Below are positions 24,501 through 31,142 of a stretch of 38,043 nt of DNA, piece by piece; within the stretch, counting starts at the first letter, position 1, and each line of letters opens with the position of its first letter. The notes below the pieces were generated by a model. It searched no databases and had not been told where the DNA came from. It saw only the letters and a list, made by a program, of their open reading frames with translations. The DNA comes from Akkermansia muciniphila. Lineage in GTDB: Bacteria; Verrucomicrobiota; Verrucomicrobiia; Verrucomicrobiales; Akkermansiaceae. The stretch spans positions 1-38,043 of the forward strand of contig CAMCYK010000030.1 in assembly GCA_945883695.1 (NCBI GenBank), in the 5' to 3' direction. Position numbers and translations under genes: made by a program.

Positions 24501-24979
24501 GCGAACAACTCATCCTGAGCGACGCGCTCGGCGGCGTCATCCGGGACTTCTCGTTCAGCGACGATCCTCCCTGGCCGCCCGCCGCCGACGGCCGCGGCTA
24601 CAGCCTTGTCCTGATCCGCCCCGCCACGAATCCCGATCACAACGACCCCGCCCACTGGCGCCGCAGCTCCGGCCCCGGGGGGAATCCGGGAATCAGCGAC
24701 ACCATTCCCTACCTGCCCGGCACGCCTCTCCTCGACTACGCCCTCGGCGATCCGTCGCTGCTCAAAGTCGAGGTCGATTCCGGCGCCGTGCTGCTCACCG
24801 TCCCCGTCGTTCCCGGTGCGGATGACGCCGTAGTTGTGATCGAGCACTCGGGCGATCTGGTGGATTGGACGCCCGTCGGAGACCGGCTCTTCCTCGACGC
24901 CGGCGGAAGCACGGAAACTTATCTCGTCCCCGCCGCCGGCAGCATGGGCTTCTTCCGGCTGCGGGTGAACTCACGCTGA
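21512..24979 (+). CDS. Secreted CotH-kinase-family protein with lamin-tail domain
   Basis: The protein has 1155 residues from a GTG at 21512, with a signal peptide (IRLRTCGLLLLGLLPLHA). Order: an N-terminal beta-sandwich (~25-200), an 'anchor-D'-like beta domain (~210-310), a chitobiase/hexosaminidase C-terminal-type domain (YTTDGSLPSATNGQAYSG, ~340-370), a CotH-like kinase domain (~405-780, with RVGIRVRGAFSSTW, KKDSDDDRKVSPLG, MGPMWDFNNGAYSG), a second HEX_C-type repeat (RYTLDGSDPFENPA), a lamin-tail domain (~920-1040, VVSEIHYHPASGSEFIELQN), and a beta-rich tail. CotH proteins are atypical kinases that phosphorylate coat proteins in Bacillus; the role in Verrucomicrobia is unknown. A likely ATG at 21490 (MKARILPCV) is in another frame. 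Confidence 0.85.
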   Translation: MCLILSLIRLRTCGLLLLGLLPLHAREWITPTSVTTNVPEFFPSANLINGSGLPPGLGVATYTTAIHAAASGGNAWVTTAPGVDYYATAAAHPVLTLGLGGLYQLSDLVVWGYHFGSPNNNEAKSFTLEFSTDGGKTFANPVSLGHARTAEAGETLPLGASYPADTVRITVTDNHYGSPGAAGGDRVGLGEIRFLGSPAPNPLPVLGLPAGFDFGAHPVDPGPRPAVLTLANEGDEQPLLITSATIRPGTPGAGLFAVSGVPSSIAAGTRADPTVTFDANGGEGCFHAFLEVASNDPERPLARVLLTASVNCTPALPEPPLFSVPGRTFTGSLTVSLASNTAGGVIFYTTDGSLPSATNGQAYSGPLTLDASTQLRAATLVPGQPPAVATESYLRLAGDVQAYQSELPILIVDNFGGGPVPDKGWTTSSQTGAGLVQPERQPAAMFVMDRPAGSPTASMAGIPDLDSRVGIRVRGAFSSTWNPKPYSIETWKKDSDDDRKVSPLGMPSESDWILYFPHPSYDTTMLGNTFIWELGGRTGRYGTRFRFVDVFVNENGGDLTLADRKGVYAFAEKVKRDPRRVDFEPLSADGGTGGWLLGINRMDPEPAAGFPTANGATSPRFFHTAGPNRILETPPNTTGQGDDIPRQYNAFINFDTPNGYEINPAQRATIEGWFDEFEDVFYDNSRWLDPATGYRRYLDTGDFIDYFHLLNLAKQGDGLLLSMFPWVSSGERKLRMGPMWDFNNGAYSGSTSGTLFFRADQLWYPRLFADPSYLREHIDRWYALRRGPLANAAMAGLIDEQAARMPASLVPGQGIALATWQSRVGGMKSWLAARADWIDSQWLAPPALAWNATAKAVAISHPLAGSLRYTLDGSDPFENPAALTYSGPVTLARSATLRSRLFTGSAWSALNEDTFIVGVPAGPANLVVSEIHYHPASGSEFIELQNISATDSIDLTGVAFTKGITYLFPTATQLLPGARIVVGEAKFTGTTRLSNGGEQLILSDALGGVIRDFSFSDDPPWPPAADGRGYSLVLIRPATNPDHNDPAHWRRSSGPGGNPGISDTIPYLPGTPLLDYALGDPSLLKVEVDSGAVLLTVPVVPGADDAVVVIEHSGDLVDWTPVGDRLFLDAGGSTETYLVPAAGSMGFFRLRVNSR

Positions 24980-24994
24980 TCCAGCCCACGAGAT

Positions 24995-25085
24995 CTTCCG
25001 TCGAGGCCAAGAACCTCCGGCTACTTCCGCAGTCCTTCGAAATCTTGACCGGGTGGGATCATGCCGAACTTCAGCACCCGGGGGG
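24995..25085. repeat. Fragment of the dispersed repeat (copy 3)
   Basis: On the minus strand CCGGAGGTTCTTGG (25020 to 25007) matches the core of the elements near 1721-1734 and 13126-13139. The flanking sequence (read on minus, CCCGGTCAAGATTTCGAAGG) differs from the other two copies. Only the core is shared, so this may be a degenerate copy. Confidence 0.4.
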
Positions 25086-25153
25086 ATTCGGATTGACGCG
25101 CCGGGCGGGCGGGGCGTACCGACAAGCGTCGGCAATGCTTCCGGATCATCCAT

Positions 25154-26599
25154 TTGAGCGCTGAACTCCTCACGGCCGCTTACCTGACCCTCCAGGTCGC
25201 TGGCATCTTGTCCGCCGTCCACGCCTTGTTCACGGTCCGCACGGCGCAAGGGGCGACGGCGTGGATCGTCGGGCTGCTGTCGTTTCCCTTGCTGGCGGTG
25301 CCGTGCTATTTCGTGTTCGGCTGCCGTCGTTTCGATTCCCACAAGCGGGCGATGGAGGCGAAGCGCGAGCGGCACTCGGGTCTGATGGGGCGCGCGGCGG
25401 ACGAGTGGCTGCCGTTCGCGGTGGAGCGGTCCGCTTTGGAACCGTCCGGCGCGGGCGCGCTCGCCGAGCTGGCCGGTTTCGAGTTCCTCGCCGGCAACCG
25501 GCTGCGCCTGCTGATCGACGGGGAGGAGACCTTCGCGGAAATCCTGCGCGAGATCGCCACGGCGCGGGAGTCGGTTTACGTCCAGTTCTACATCGTGCGC
25601 AACGACGCCATGGGAAACCGGCTGTTGGAAGCGATGGCGCGCCGGGCCGAGGCCGGGGCGAAGGTGTGCTTTCTCTACGACAGTTTCGGAGCGCGGGAGA
25701 TCACCCCGGAAATCGCCGGGATCTGGCGGCGTCGCGGCATCGACATGCGCGAATTCTGCTCCCGCGCGTCCGGGCGCGACCGCTGGCGGATCAACTTCCG
25801 CAATCATCGCAAGAATGTGATCGTCGACGGGCGGACGGGCTTTGTCGGCGGGCACAATGTCGGCGACGAATACCTCGGGCTGAACCCGAAATACGGGCGC
25901 TGGCGGGACACCCACGTGCGGGTGGACGGCCCGGCCGCGCAGCAGTTGCAGAAGGTGTTCGCGGCCGACTGGTTTTACATGACCGACGAGATCCTGCCGG
26001 GCCCGTGGCGGCCGGTGGTGCCGGAGCGTGCCGCCGGCAGCGCCGCGGCGGACCAGCGCGCGCTGGTGCTGGCGTCCGGTCCGTCCGACGGGTTCGAACG
26101 CTGCACGCTGTTTTTCCTGCACGTGATCGGCATCGCCCGGCAACGGATCTGGATCGCCAGCCCGTATTTCGTGCCCGACGAGTCGGTCATCCAGGCGCTG
26201 CAACTCGCGGCGGTGCGCGGGGTCGAGGTGCGGATCCTGATCCCGCAGGAGCCGGACAAGCGGCTGGTCTGGCTGGCCTCGTTCCAGATGCTGCTCGAGT
26301 TGGACCACCCCAACATCCACATCCACCGCTTCACCGGCGGGTTCTTGCACCACAAGACGCTGCTGGTGGACGAGGATTTCGCGGCGGTCGGCACCGCGAA
26401 TTTCGACAACCGCTCGTTCCGGCTGAATTTCGAGCTCACGCTGGCGGTGGCGGACCGGAGCTTCGCCGGCGAGGTCGCCGCGATGTTCGGGCGGGATTTC
26501 GCCGAGTCGCGGGAATGCAGCGCGCAAGGTTACCGCGCGCTTTCCTGTCTCGACAAGATCGGGGTCCGGATCGCGCGCTTGCTGGCCCCGATTTTGTGA
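25154..26599 (+). CDS. cls: Cardiolipin synthase (phospholipase D family)
   Basis: The protein has 481 residues, normal for bacterial cardiolipin synthases. Two N-terminal membrane helices (about 6-24 and 33-52) are followed by two HKD catalytic motifs: His218-Lys220-Asp225 in NHRKNVIVDG and His399-Lys401-Asp406 in FLHHKTLLVD. Each is followed by the usual glycine/asparagine block (FVGGHNVGDEYL; AVGTANFDNRSFRLNFE). The enzyme condenses two phosphatidylglycerols into cardiolipin and glycerol at the inner membrane. The only start in the open frame after the upstream stop at 25094 is a TTG at 25154, which gives the normal N-terminus (SAELLTAAYLTLQVAGI). No strong Shine-Dalgarno is seen. It appears to be a single gene. 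Confidence 0.94.
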   Translation: MSAELLTAAYLTLQVAGILSAVHALFTVRTAQGATAWIVGLLSFPLLAVPCYFVFGCRRFDSHKRAMEAKRERHSGLMGRAADEWLPFAVERSALEPSGAGALAELAGFEFLAGNRLRLLIDGEETFAEILREIATARESVYVQFYIVRNDAMGNRLLEAMARRAEAGAKVCFLYDSFGAREITPEIAGIWRRRGIDMREFCSRASGRDRWRINFRNHRKNVIVDGRTGFVGGHNVGDEYLGLNPKYGRWRDTHVRVDGPAAQQLQKVFAADWFYMTDEILPGPWRPVVPERAAGSAAADQRALVLASGPSDGFERCTLFFLHVIGIARQRIWIASPYFVPDESVIQALQLAAVRGVEVRILIPQEPDKRLVWLASFQMLLELDHPNIHIHRFTGGFLHHKTLLVDEDFAAVGTANFDNRSFRLNFELTLAVADRSFAGEVAAMFGRDFAESRECSAQGYRALSCLDKIGVRIARLLAPIL

Positions 26600-26690
26600 G
26601 CGGGGAAAGATAGCGGACAACTCCAGCCGTCCGGTGGCGTTTCATGGAACGGGCCGCGGGCATTCCGCACCGCCACGCCCGCTTACCGTC

Positions 26691-27509
26691 ATGAAACCCA
26701 CGATCCAACTGTTCATTGCCGCCGCCCTTTTCGCCCTTACCACCCTTCGCGCGGAGGGCCGCGAGCGTCCCGCGCCGCCTGCCCCGCCGGAAAAGGGCGC
26801 GGAGCGGGCACAGCCGGAAGCGCGGCCGGAGAACCCGCGGCCCGAACGGCGGGCGGAACGGCCGGGCAACGCCCAGCGCTTGCGCTTGCAGAAGCGGGTG
26901 GAAGCCGGGCTGCCCGCGAGGCCGGCCCCGGAAGCCCGCGAGCGCGCCGCGCGACCGCAGCCGGCCGGCCCGGGACCTGCAGGTGGGGCGGGACACGGGG
27001 GGGCGGCGGCCATGGAGCGGATGATGCGCGCGATGAACGAGCGGTCCGGCCAGCTCGAGCGCGTGCTGCGCGAAAGCGACGCTCGAACCGGCAAGGCGCT
27101 CCGCGAATTCAATGCCCGGCTCGAACGCTTGGAATCGGCCGCGAAAAAAGCCCCCAAGGCCGCCAAGGAAGCCAAGCCGAAACGGGACGGCAAAGCGGCC
27201 GGACCGGCGAAGCCGGACCCGAAAGCCGCCCCGCGTCTGGACGAGGGACGGGTGAAGCAGGTTGAGGAAATGGCCAAGAAGCTCGGCGATCGGGCCCGCG
27301 AGCTCCAGCAGCAGGAGGAGAAACTCAAGCAGCGCGCCGGTGAACTCAAGCAGATGGAGGAAAAGCTGGGAAACCGCGGGCGCGAACTCCAGCAGATGGA
27401 GGAGAAAATGAAGGCCGGCGCCGGTCAGCTCGAAGCCCGTGAGAAGCGCCTCCGCGAGATGGAGCAGGAACTGCGCAAGAAGGCGGGCCGCGAGGAAGGC
27501 CGGGAGTGA
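26691..27509 (+). CDS. Exported Pro/Ala/Arg-rich coiled-coil protein
   Basis: The protein has 272 residues. The signal peptide is MKPTIQLFIAAALFALTTLR, then AEG. Residues ~25-105 are rich in P, A, R and E (low complexity). Residues ~105-145 and ~185-272 form charged coiled coils with a recurring pattern: ARELQQQEEKLKQRAGELKQ, then MEEKLGNRGRELQQMEEKMK. The last part repeats 'eL.q.EeKlk.ra/gr' about every 13-14 residues. No enzyme motif is seen. It may be a periplasmic spacer or structural protein. The ATG at 26691 is chosen because the 19 codons before it do not continue a signal peptide. It stands alone on the plus strand, with no overlap with its neighbours. Confidence 0.7.
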   Translation: MKPTIQLFIAAALFALTTLRAEGRERPAPPAPPEKGAERAQPEARPENPRPERRAERPGNAQRLRLQKRVEAGLPARPAPEARERAARPQPAGPGPAGGAGHGGAAAMERMMRAMNERSGQLERVLRESDARTGKALREFNARLERLESAAKKAPKAAKEAKPKRDGKAAGPAKPDPKAAPRLDEGRVKQVEEMAKKLGDRARELQQQEEKLKQRAGELKQMEEKLGNRGRELQQMEEKMKAGAGQLEAREKRLREMEQELRKKAGREEGRE

Positions 27510-27519
27510 TCCCGGGGCG

Positions 27520-27640
27520 ACGGCGCGGCGTGGTCCACGCGTGAAGCGCGGCCTCCCGCCAAGGAGCGCTGGCGTCTCGCCGGCCTCCCCAGGGGAATCC
27601 GGGTCGTTCGTTCCCGGCCCCATGTAACCTTGGACGGCAG
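27520..27640. repeat. Probable dispersed repeat fragment
   Basis: The gap after the coiled-coil gene reads GCGTGGTCCACGCGTGAAGC, then a stretch whose plus-strand frame would give 'RSAGVSPASP', a string often seen in mistranslated intergenic repeats of this phylum. GTGGTCCAC is a short dyad. The assignment is by style, not by a second copy in the window. Confidence 0.3.
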
Positions 27641-27685
27641 GTCGCGCGTACGCCCCGGAAGCGGCGGAATTGCCGCACGACCACC

Positions 27686-28273
27686 ATGAACCTGATCCTC
27701 CGCCTCCTCGCCGCCGCCGCTTGCACCGTCACCGTCCTTTCAGCGCGGGACGCGCCGAAGAAGAACGACCTCTTCGAATCCGGGCTGCGGCAGGTCTACG
27801 AGGATTACCAGAAGGGCGATGACGCGGCGGTCACCGAGAAGCTCCGCATCCTGCTCAAGATGATGGAGGAGAAAGGCGCGGCGAAGGTCGGCGAGCTCCT
27901 GCCCGAAATCCTCGAAGAATGGAAGGGCGGGTCCCTGAAGCAGGAAGACATGACGGTGGTCGGCGGCGGGATCTCGATCTCGCGGACCTACCTTTCCGGC
28001 AAGAAGGAGATCACGGCCAAGGTGATCAAGGACTCGCCGCTGGCGAAGCAGTTGATCCCGCTGATCGCCAACGAGGACCTCTTGAAACTGACCAACCGCA
28101 AGACCTACCGGATTTCCGGCGAGACCGCCGTGATGGAGGGCGAGCGCAAGCTGCAACTGGTGGCGGACGGCCGGATCCTGGTCGAACTCACCGGCAACGC
28201 CGAAGCGGAGGAAAAGGACCTGGTCGCGCTGGTCCGGAAGCTCGATCTGAACGCGCTGGCGAAGATGAAGTGA
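27686..28273 (+). CDS. Exported protein of unknown function
   Basis: The protein has 195 residues. The signal peptide is MNLILRLLAAAACTVTVLSA, then RDAPKK. The mature part starts with helices (FESGLRQVYEDYQKGDDAAV, KLRILLKMMEEKGAAKV) and continues with a small alternating region (DMTVVGGGISISRTYLSGKK, RKLQLVADGRILVELTGNAE). It contains no Cys and no recognised domain. I do not recognise the family. It is convergent with the anti-sigma-like gene, whose stop is 12 bp away, so the two 3' ends nearly touch. The ATG at 27686 is the first in frame and gives a normal signal peptide. Confidence 0.7.
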   Translation: MNLILRLLAAAACTVTVLSARDAPKKNDLFESGLRQVYEDYQKGDDAAVTEKLRILLKMMEEKGAAKVGELLPEILEEWKGGSLKQEDMTVVGGGISISRTYLSGKKEITAKVIKDSPLAKQLIPLIANEDLLKLTNRKTYRISGETAVMEGERKLQLVADGRILVELTGNAEAEEKDLVALVRKLDLNALAKMK

Positions 28274-28285
28274 CGCCGCGAGGCC

Positions 28286-28759
28286 TCACTCGAGCGGCAT
28301 CGCCAGCGACGGCAGGCAATCCATGAGGAAGCGTCCGGCGCGGCGGGCGTCTTTCTGCAGCGCCCGTTTCTCCAGTTCGAGCGGGTTGTTGGCAAGCAGC
28401 GGCGCGGCCTCGATGGCGGCCACCCCTTCCGCCGGCGGGACCACCCCTTCCGCTGGCGGGACCATCCCTTCCGCTGGCGGGACCACCCCTTCCGCTGGCG
28501 GGACCATCGCTTCCACTGGCAGGGGAACCTCGGCGGCGGCGACCGGCGGCGGGACGCTCGGCGACGGCCACAGCAGGACGATCCCGAGGGCGGTCGCGGG
28601 CGGCAGCAGGAACCAGGGCCAGGCCCGGCGGATCAGCGCCGGCTCGCGGCGGACCAAACGGCGGACGATCCTCGCTTCGAGCCCGGGCGAGGGCTGCGGG
28701 TCCGGCTTGTGGGAGCGCAGCAGGTCGCCGATCTCGTCGAAGGGTTCCGGGGAATTCAT
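28286..28759 (-). CDS. Putative anti-sigma factor with VPPAEG tandem repeats
   Basis: The protein has 157 residues: an acidic N-terminus (MNSPEPFDEIGDLLRSHKPD), a basic stretch, one membrane helix (about 46-64, WPWFLLPPATALGIVLLW), then a Pro/Ala/Glu-rich outer segment with about four copies of a 7-residue repeat (VPPAEGV/M, ~85-113), then a short helical tail. Its ATG overlaps the ECF sigma stop by 4 bp, the usual sigma/anti-sigma coupling. No zinc-type HxxxCxxC motif is seen, so sigma binding would have to use the N-terminal acidic/helical part. An accessory membrane protein is the alternative. Confidence 0.6.
   Translation of the reverse strand: MNSPEPFDEIGDLLRSHKPDPQPSPGLEARIVRRLVRREPALIRRAWPWFLLPPATALGIVLLWPSPSVPPPVAAAEVPLPVEAMVPPAEGVVPPAEGMVPPAEGVVPPAEGVAAIEAAPLLANNPLELEKRALQKDARRAGRFLMDCLPSLAMPLE
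28421..28520. repeat. 21-bp coding tandem repeat in the anti-sigma-like gene
   Basis: The plus strand shows about five units of the form GGGACCACCCCTTCCGCTGG-C, 21 bp each, differing by one or two bases (ACCACC/ACCATC; CCGCCG/CCGCTG). On the minus strand this encodes the (VPPAEGV/M)n segment. Unit length is a multiple of three, so copy-number change would keep the frame. Confidence 0.85.
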
Positions 28760-29322
28760 GGCGGGGTTCGGTGGGGTTCGGAAGGATCGGAATCGCGGGT
28801 GCGGCCGCGCAGGGACTCGGCGAGGGATTTGCGGGCCCGATGGAGCAGCACTTTCACCGCCCCCTCGCGCTTGCCGAGGATGCCGGCGACCTCTTTCAGC
28901 GGCAGTTCCTCGCGATAATGCAGCCACAGCGCGCTGTAGGCGTCGGTCGAAAGCTCGCGTTTGGCCACTTCCCACAGCCACGGCGCGGGGTTCGCCGGCT
29001 CGGGTTCCGGCGGAAAGTCGAGTTCCGCGGGAAGGGGCCGCGATTTCCGCAAGGCGCGGATCGACTGGCGGCGGGCGAGCGTGAACAGCCAGGGCAGCAG
29101 CGGCAGGGCGGGATCGTAGTGATGCAGCTTGTTCCAAGCCCGCAGGAAGGTCTCCTGCGTCAGGTCTTCCGCGTCCTGGCGATGGCGGGTCAAGGTCAGC
29201 AGGAACGCGAACACGCGGCCGTGGTAGTGGTGGACCAAAGTCCCGAAAGCTGCCGACGATCCCTCCCGCGCCTGGCGCGCGAGCAGGGAATCGTCGGGGG
29301 AGGGGAAAGCGTTCACCGGCAT
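28756..29322 (-). CDS. ECF-type sigma-70 factor
   Basis: The protein has 188 residues from the ATG at 29322. Region 2 spans about 10-85 with the family signature RHRQDAEDLTQETFLRAWNK; region 4 spans about 122-172 with DAYSALWLHYREELPLKEVA and GILGKREGAVKVLLHRARKS as the -35-binding helix-turn-helix. Regions 1 and 3 are absent, as expected for group 4 sigma factors. The in-frame residues before the chosen Met (MPVNAFPSPDDSLLARQARE) look non-native, so I use the shorter start. It is 50 bp downstream of a secreted-protein gene and overlaps the anti-sigma-like gene. It probably directs an envelope-stress or adaptation regulon; its promoter targets are not known. Confidence 0.92.
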   Translation of the reverse strand: MPVNAFPSPDDSLLARQAREGSSAAFGTLVHHYHGRVFAFLLTLTRHRQDAEDLTQETFLRAWNKLHHYDPALPLLPWLFTLARRQSIRALRKSRPLPAELDFPPEPEPANPAPWLWEVAKRELSTDAYSALWLHYREELPLKEVAGILGKREGAVKVLLHRARKSLAESLRGRTRDSDPSEPHRTPP

Positions 29323-29372
29323 CCGGTATGACAGGTTTTGCGGGGCGGGAGAAGGGGGATTCCGCGAGGGTT

Positions 29373-30254
29373 TTACCGGAGTTCGTCCGAGGCGGCCTTT
29401 TCCAGCAGCATCAGCCACTGGAGCACCGGCAAGCTGAGCGATCCGGTCATGCCCGGCCGCGCCTCGTCGGCCCGCACCTCGGAGCGCAGGTCGAGGCCGT
29501 CAAAGGTGGGTTCGCCGGCTTCGACCATCGCAATCACCCCGTCGAGCATCCGGCGCAGGCGGTCGGCATCGGCGGCGTCGGCGGTTTCCATGGCGGTGCG
29601 GACCGTGAAGCGCCCGCCATTTTCGTTGGCGGCGAGATGAAGGGTCTTGGCCATCCGCACCAGGCGGGCGGCGTCGCCGGGGATCTCGAACTCCGACAAG
29701 CGGACACTGGCGGCGATCAGCGGTTTGCCGCCCTCGCCGGCGAAAAATCCGTCCCGCCCCACCGGGACGTTCATCTTCAGGGTATCGAGCGCCTGGTGCA
29801 GCAACTCCCGCTGGCGGCTGAAAACCAGCAGGTCCTCGCGGGCGAAGGCGGCATGCTGCGGGATGCCCTTGTCGTTCCAGTGGTGGACCGTCAGGCCGGC
29901 ATGGGTGCCGGCCTCGTAGCCCTCCGCCGCCCGCACGACGTCCTCGAGGTGGGCGCGGTTGAAGCGGCCGTCGATCAAGGCCACCGCATGGTCCGCCTGA
30001 CCGTCGCCGAACAGGGTGATTCCGCGCAAGTCGTTGAGCGGGTGGACCGAATACATCCGCTTGAACGCGCGAAACTTGGCCCCGTGGTCCGCCTCGATCC
30101 GGGCGAAAACGGCTTGGCCGGTGGTGCTGGCGCGCATCGCGTCGAGGTCGGCGTGAAGTTGCCAATTCGCGGCGGCGGGCACCTGCGAGGGCACGATTTC
30201 GCCGGCGTGAAGCGGGGCGGCGAGCGCGAAAAGGCTGAGGACCAGGGATTTCAT
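29373..30254 (-). CDS. Exported protein of unknown function upstream of the sigma factor
   Basis: The protein has 293 residues with a signal peptide (MKSLVLSLFALAAPLHA, then GE). Its N-terminal pattern VPAAANWQLHADLDAMRAST, followed by ~60 residues leading to YSVHPLNDLRGITLFGDGQA, resembles a group of uncharacterised exported proteins common in Verrucomicrobia and Planctomycetes. The rest is mixed alpha/beta without Cys or catalytic motifs. It is on the same strand as the ECF sigma and anti-sigma-like genes, 50 bp upstream of the sigma ATG. All three may be co-transcribed, or this protein may be a target or sensor of the sigma circuit. Confidence 0.7.
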   Translation of the reverse strand: MKSLVLSLFALAAPLHAGEIVPSQVPAAANWQLHADLDAMRASTTGQAVFARIEADHGAKFRAFKRMYSVHPLNDLRGITLFGDGQADHAVALIDGRFNRAHLEDVVRAAEGYEAGTHAGLTVHHWNDKGIPQHAAFAREDLLVFSRQRELLHQALDTLKMNVPVGRDGFFAGEGGKPLIAASVRLSEFEIPGDAARLVRMAKTLHLAANENGGRFTVRTAMETADAADADRLRRMLDGVIAMVEAGEPTFDGLDLRSEVRADEARPGMTGSLSLPVLQWLMLLEKAASDELR

Positions 30255-30315
30255 GGAGGAGAATGGCGTCCGGGTGGAAGTACGCGGCGGGAGTAGGGGA
30301 GGTTACATCGGAGTA

Positions 30316-30366
30316 ATGGGAGCCTTTCTGATCGATGGCATCTTGCCGGCCCTCAAGAAGGTCTGA
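30316..30366 (+). CDS. Possible 16-residue mini-ORF in a divergent promoter gap
   Basis: ATG at 30316 to TGA at 30364-30366 encodes MGAFLIDGILPALKKV, hydrophobic with a basic tail. A GGAG lies only 2 bp before the ATG, too close to be ideal. It sits in the 192-bp gap between genes starting at 30254 (-) and 30447 (+). It may be a leader peptide or chance. Confidence 0.15.
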   Translation: MGAFLIDGILPALKKV

Positions 30367-30446
30367 CGCGCTCCGCCGAAGTTTCAGGTTCGGGCGATAT
30401 TCTGGTTTTTTTGAAATTCATGCGATCGCGCTGCGATTGAAGCATC

Positions 30447-30923
30447 ATGCCCCCCAAGCTCTCCCCCTCCTCGCTGCCGTCGCTCGCCGCCCGTCGCTTC
30501 ACCTTGACCGCCCGGGATGCCGTGGTGGCGAGCAAGCGGGACGATCACGGGTGGTGGACCGGGACCCGGGAAGGCATCGTCTCGACCGTTGTCGCGATGG
30601 TGGCCGCCTGGCGGTTCGGCGGCGCGGCCGGACCGTGGTTCGCGCCCGACGACTCGGGCTGGCTCGGCCAAGGGCTGCGGATGGCCGCCGGATCGATCGC
30701 GATGGCCGCCCTGGTCTGCGTCTCGGGATCGCTGCTGGCCGGGCGCAATCCGATTTACTGGGGAGTGGGGATGCCGCTGCTGGTGTATGTGGCCGGGAGC
30801 TTTTGTGCCTGCATTTCCGGTCACGCGGGGGCCTCGATGTTCTGGTTCGGGGCACCGCTGTTTTGTGGTCTGGCGATCACCGGTGGCTTCCTGGCGGCGT
30901 GCGCGCTGGATCGCGGCCGCTGA
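30447..30923 (+). CDS. Small integral membrane protein of unknown function
   Basis: The protein has 158 residues with a short cytoplasmic-looking N-terminus (MPPKLSPSSLPSLAARRFTL) and about four membrane segments: GIVSTVVAMVAAWRFGGAAG (~43-62), GSIAMAALVCVSGSLLAG (~82-99), WGVGMPLLVYVAGSFCACIS (~105-124) and MFWFGAPLFCGLAITGGFLA (~131-150). No transporter or enzyme motif is visible. It faces the sigma-factor block divergently, and its right flank is repeat DNA. I do not recognise the family. Confidence 0.65.
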   Translation: MPPKLSPSSLPSLAARRFTLTARDAVVASKRDDHGWWTGTREGIVSTVVAMVAAWRFGGAAGPWFAPDDSGWLGQGLRMAAGSIAMAALVCVSGSLLAGRNPIYWGVGMPLLVYVAGSFCACISGHAGASMFWFGAPLFCGLAITGGFLAACALDRGR

Positions 30924-31110
30924 GCGACGCGGGGCAGCCGGTGAAGCGGTGAAGCGGTGAAGGGTCCAGCCCGCACCCTCCAAGCCGCGCCCGGGGTCAT
31001 GCGGGGCACGACATTTCCGCCTGCCCCGCCGGGAGGGGCGGGAAGGGGGCGGCAGTAGCGCAAGATTTTTGTGCACGCCCGCAGATCCTGCTTGCGAATT
31101 TGTCGGACAG
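30924..31110. repeat. Intergenic gap with 8-bp tandem repeat and GC-rich element
   Basis: GGTGAAGC is repeated almost three times at 30940-30963. From ~30965 to 31065 the sequence is GC-rich and palindromic (CCGCCGGGAGGGGCGGGAAG), in the style of other dispersed elements here. No gene is seen. Confidence 0.45.
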
Positions 31111-31112
31111 AT

Positions 31113-31134
31113 TCTAGGGCTCTCGCACCCTAGA
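31113..31134 (+). promoter_or_regulatory. 5' leader hairpin of the giant repeat-protein gene
   Basis: TCTAGGG (31113-31119) pairs perfectly with CCCTAGA (31128-31134) around CTCTCGCA, followed by AAAAACCCA and the ATG at 31143. The stem ends 8 bases before the start codon, so it could mask or shape the ribosome entry site. There is no Shine-Dalgarno between stem and ATG. Confidence 0.5.
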
Positions 31135-31142
31135 AAAACCCA

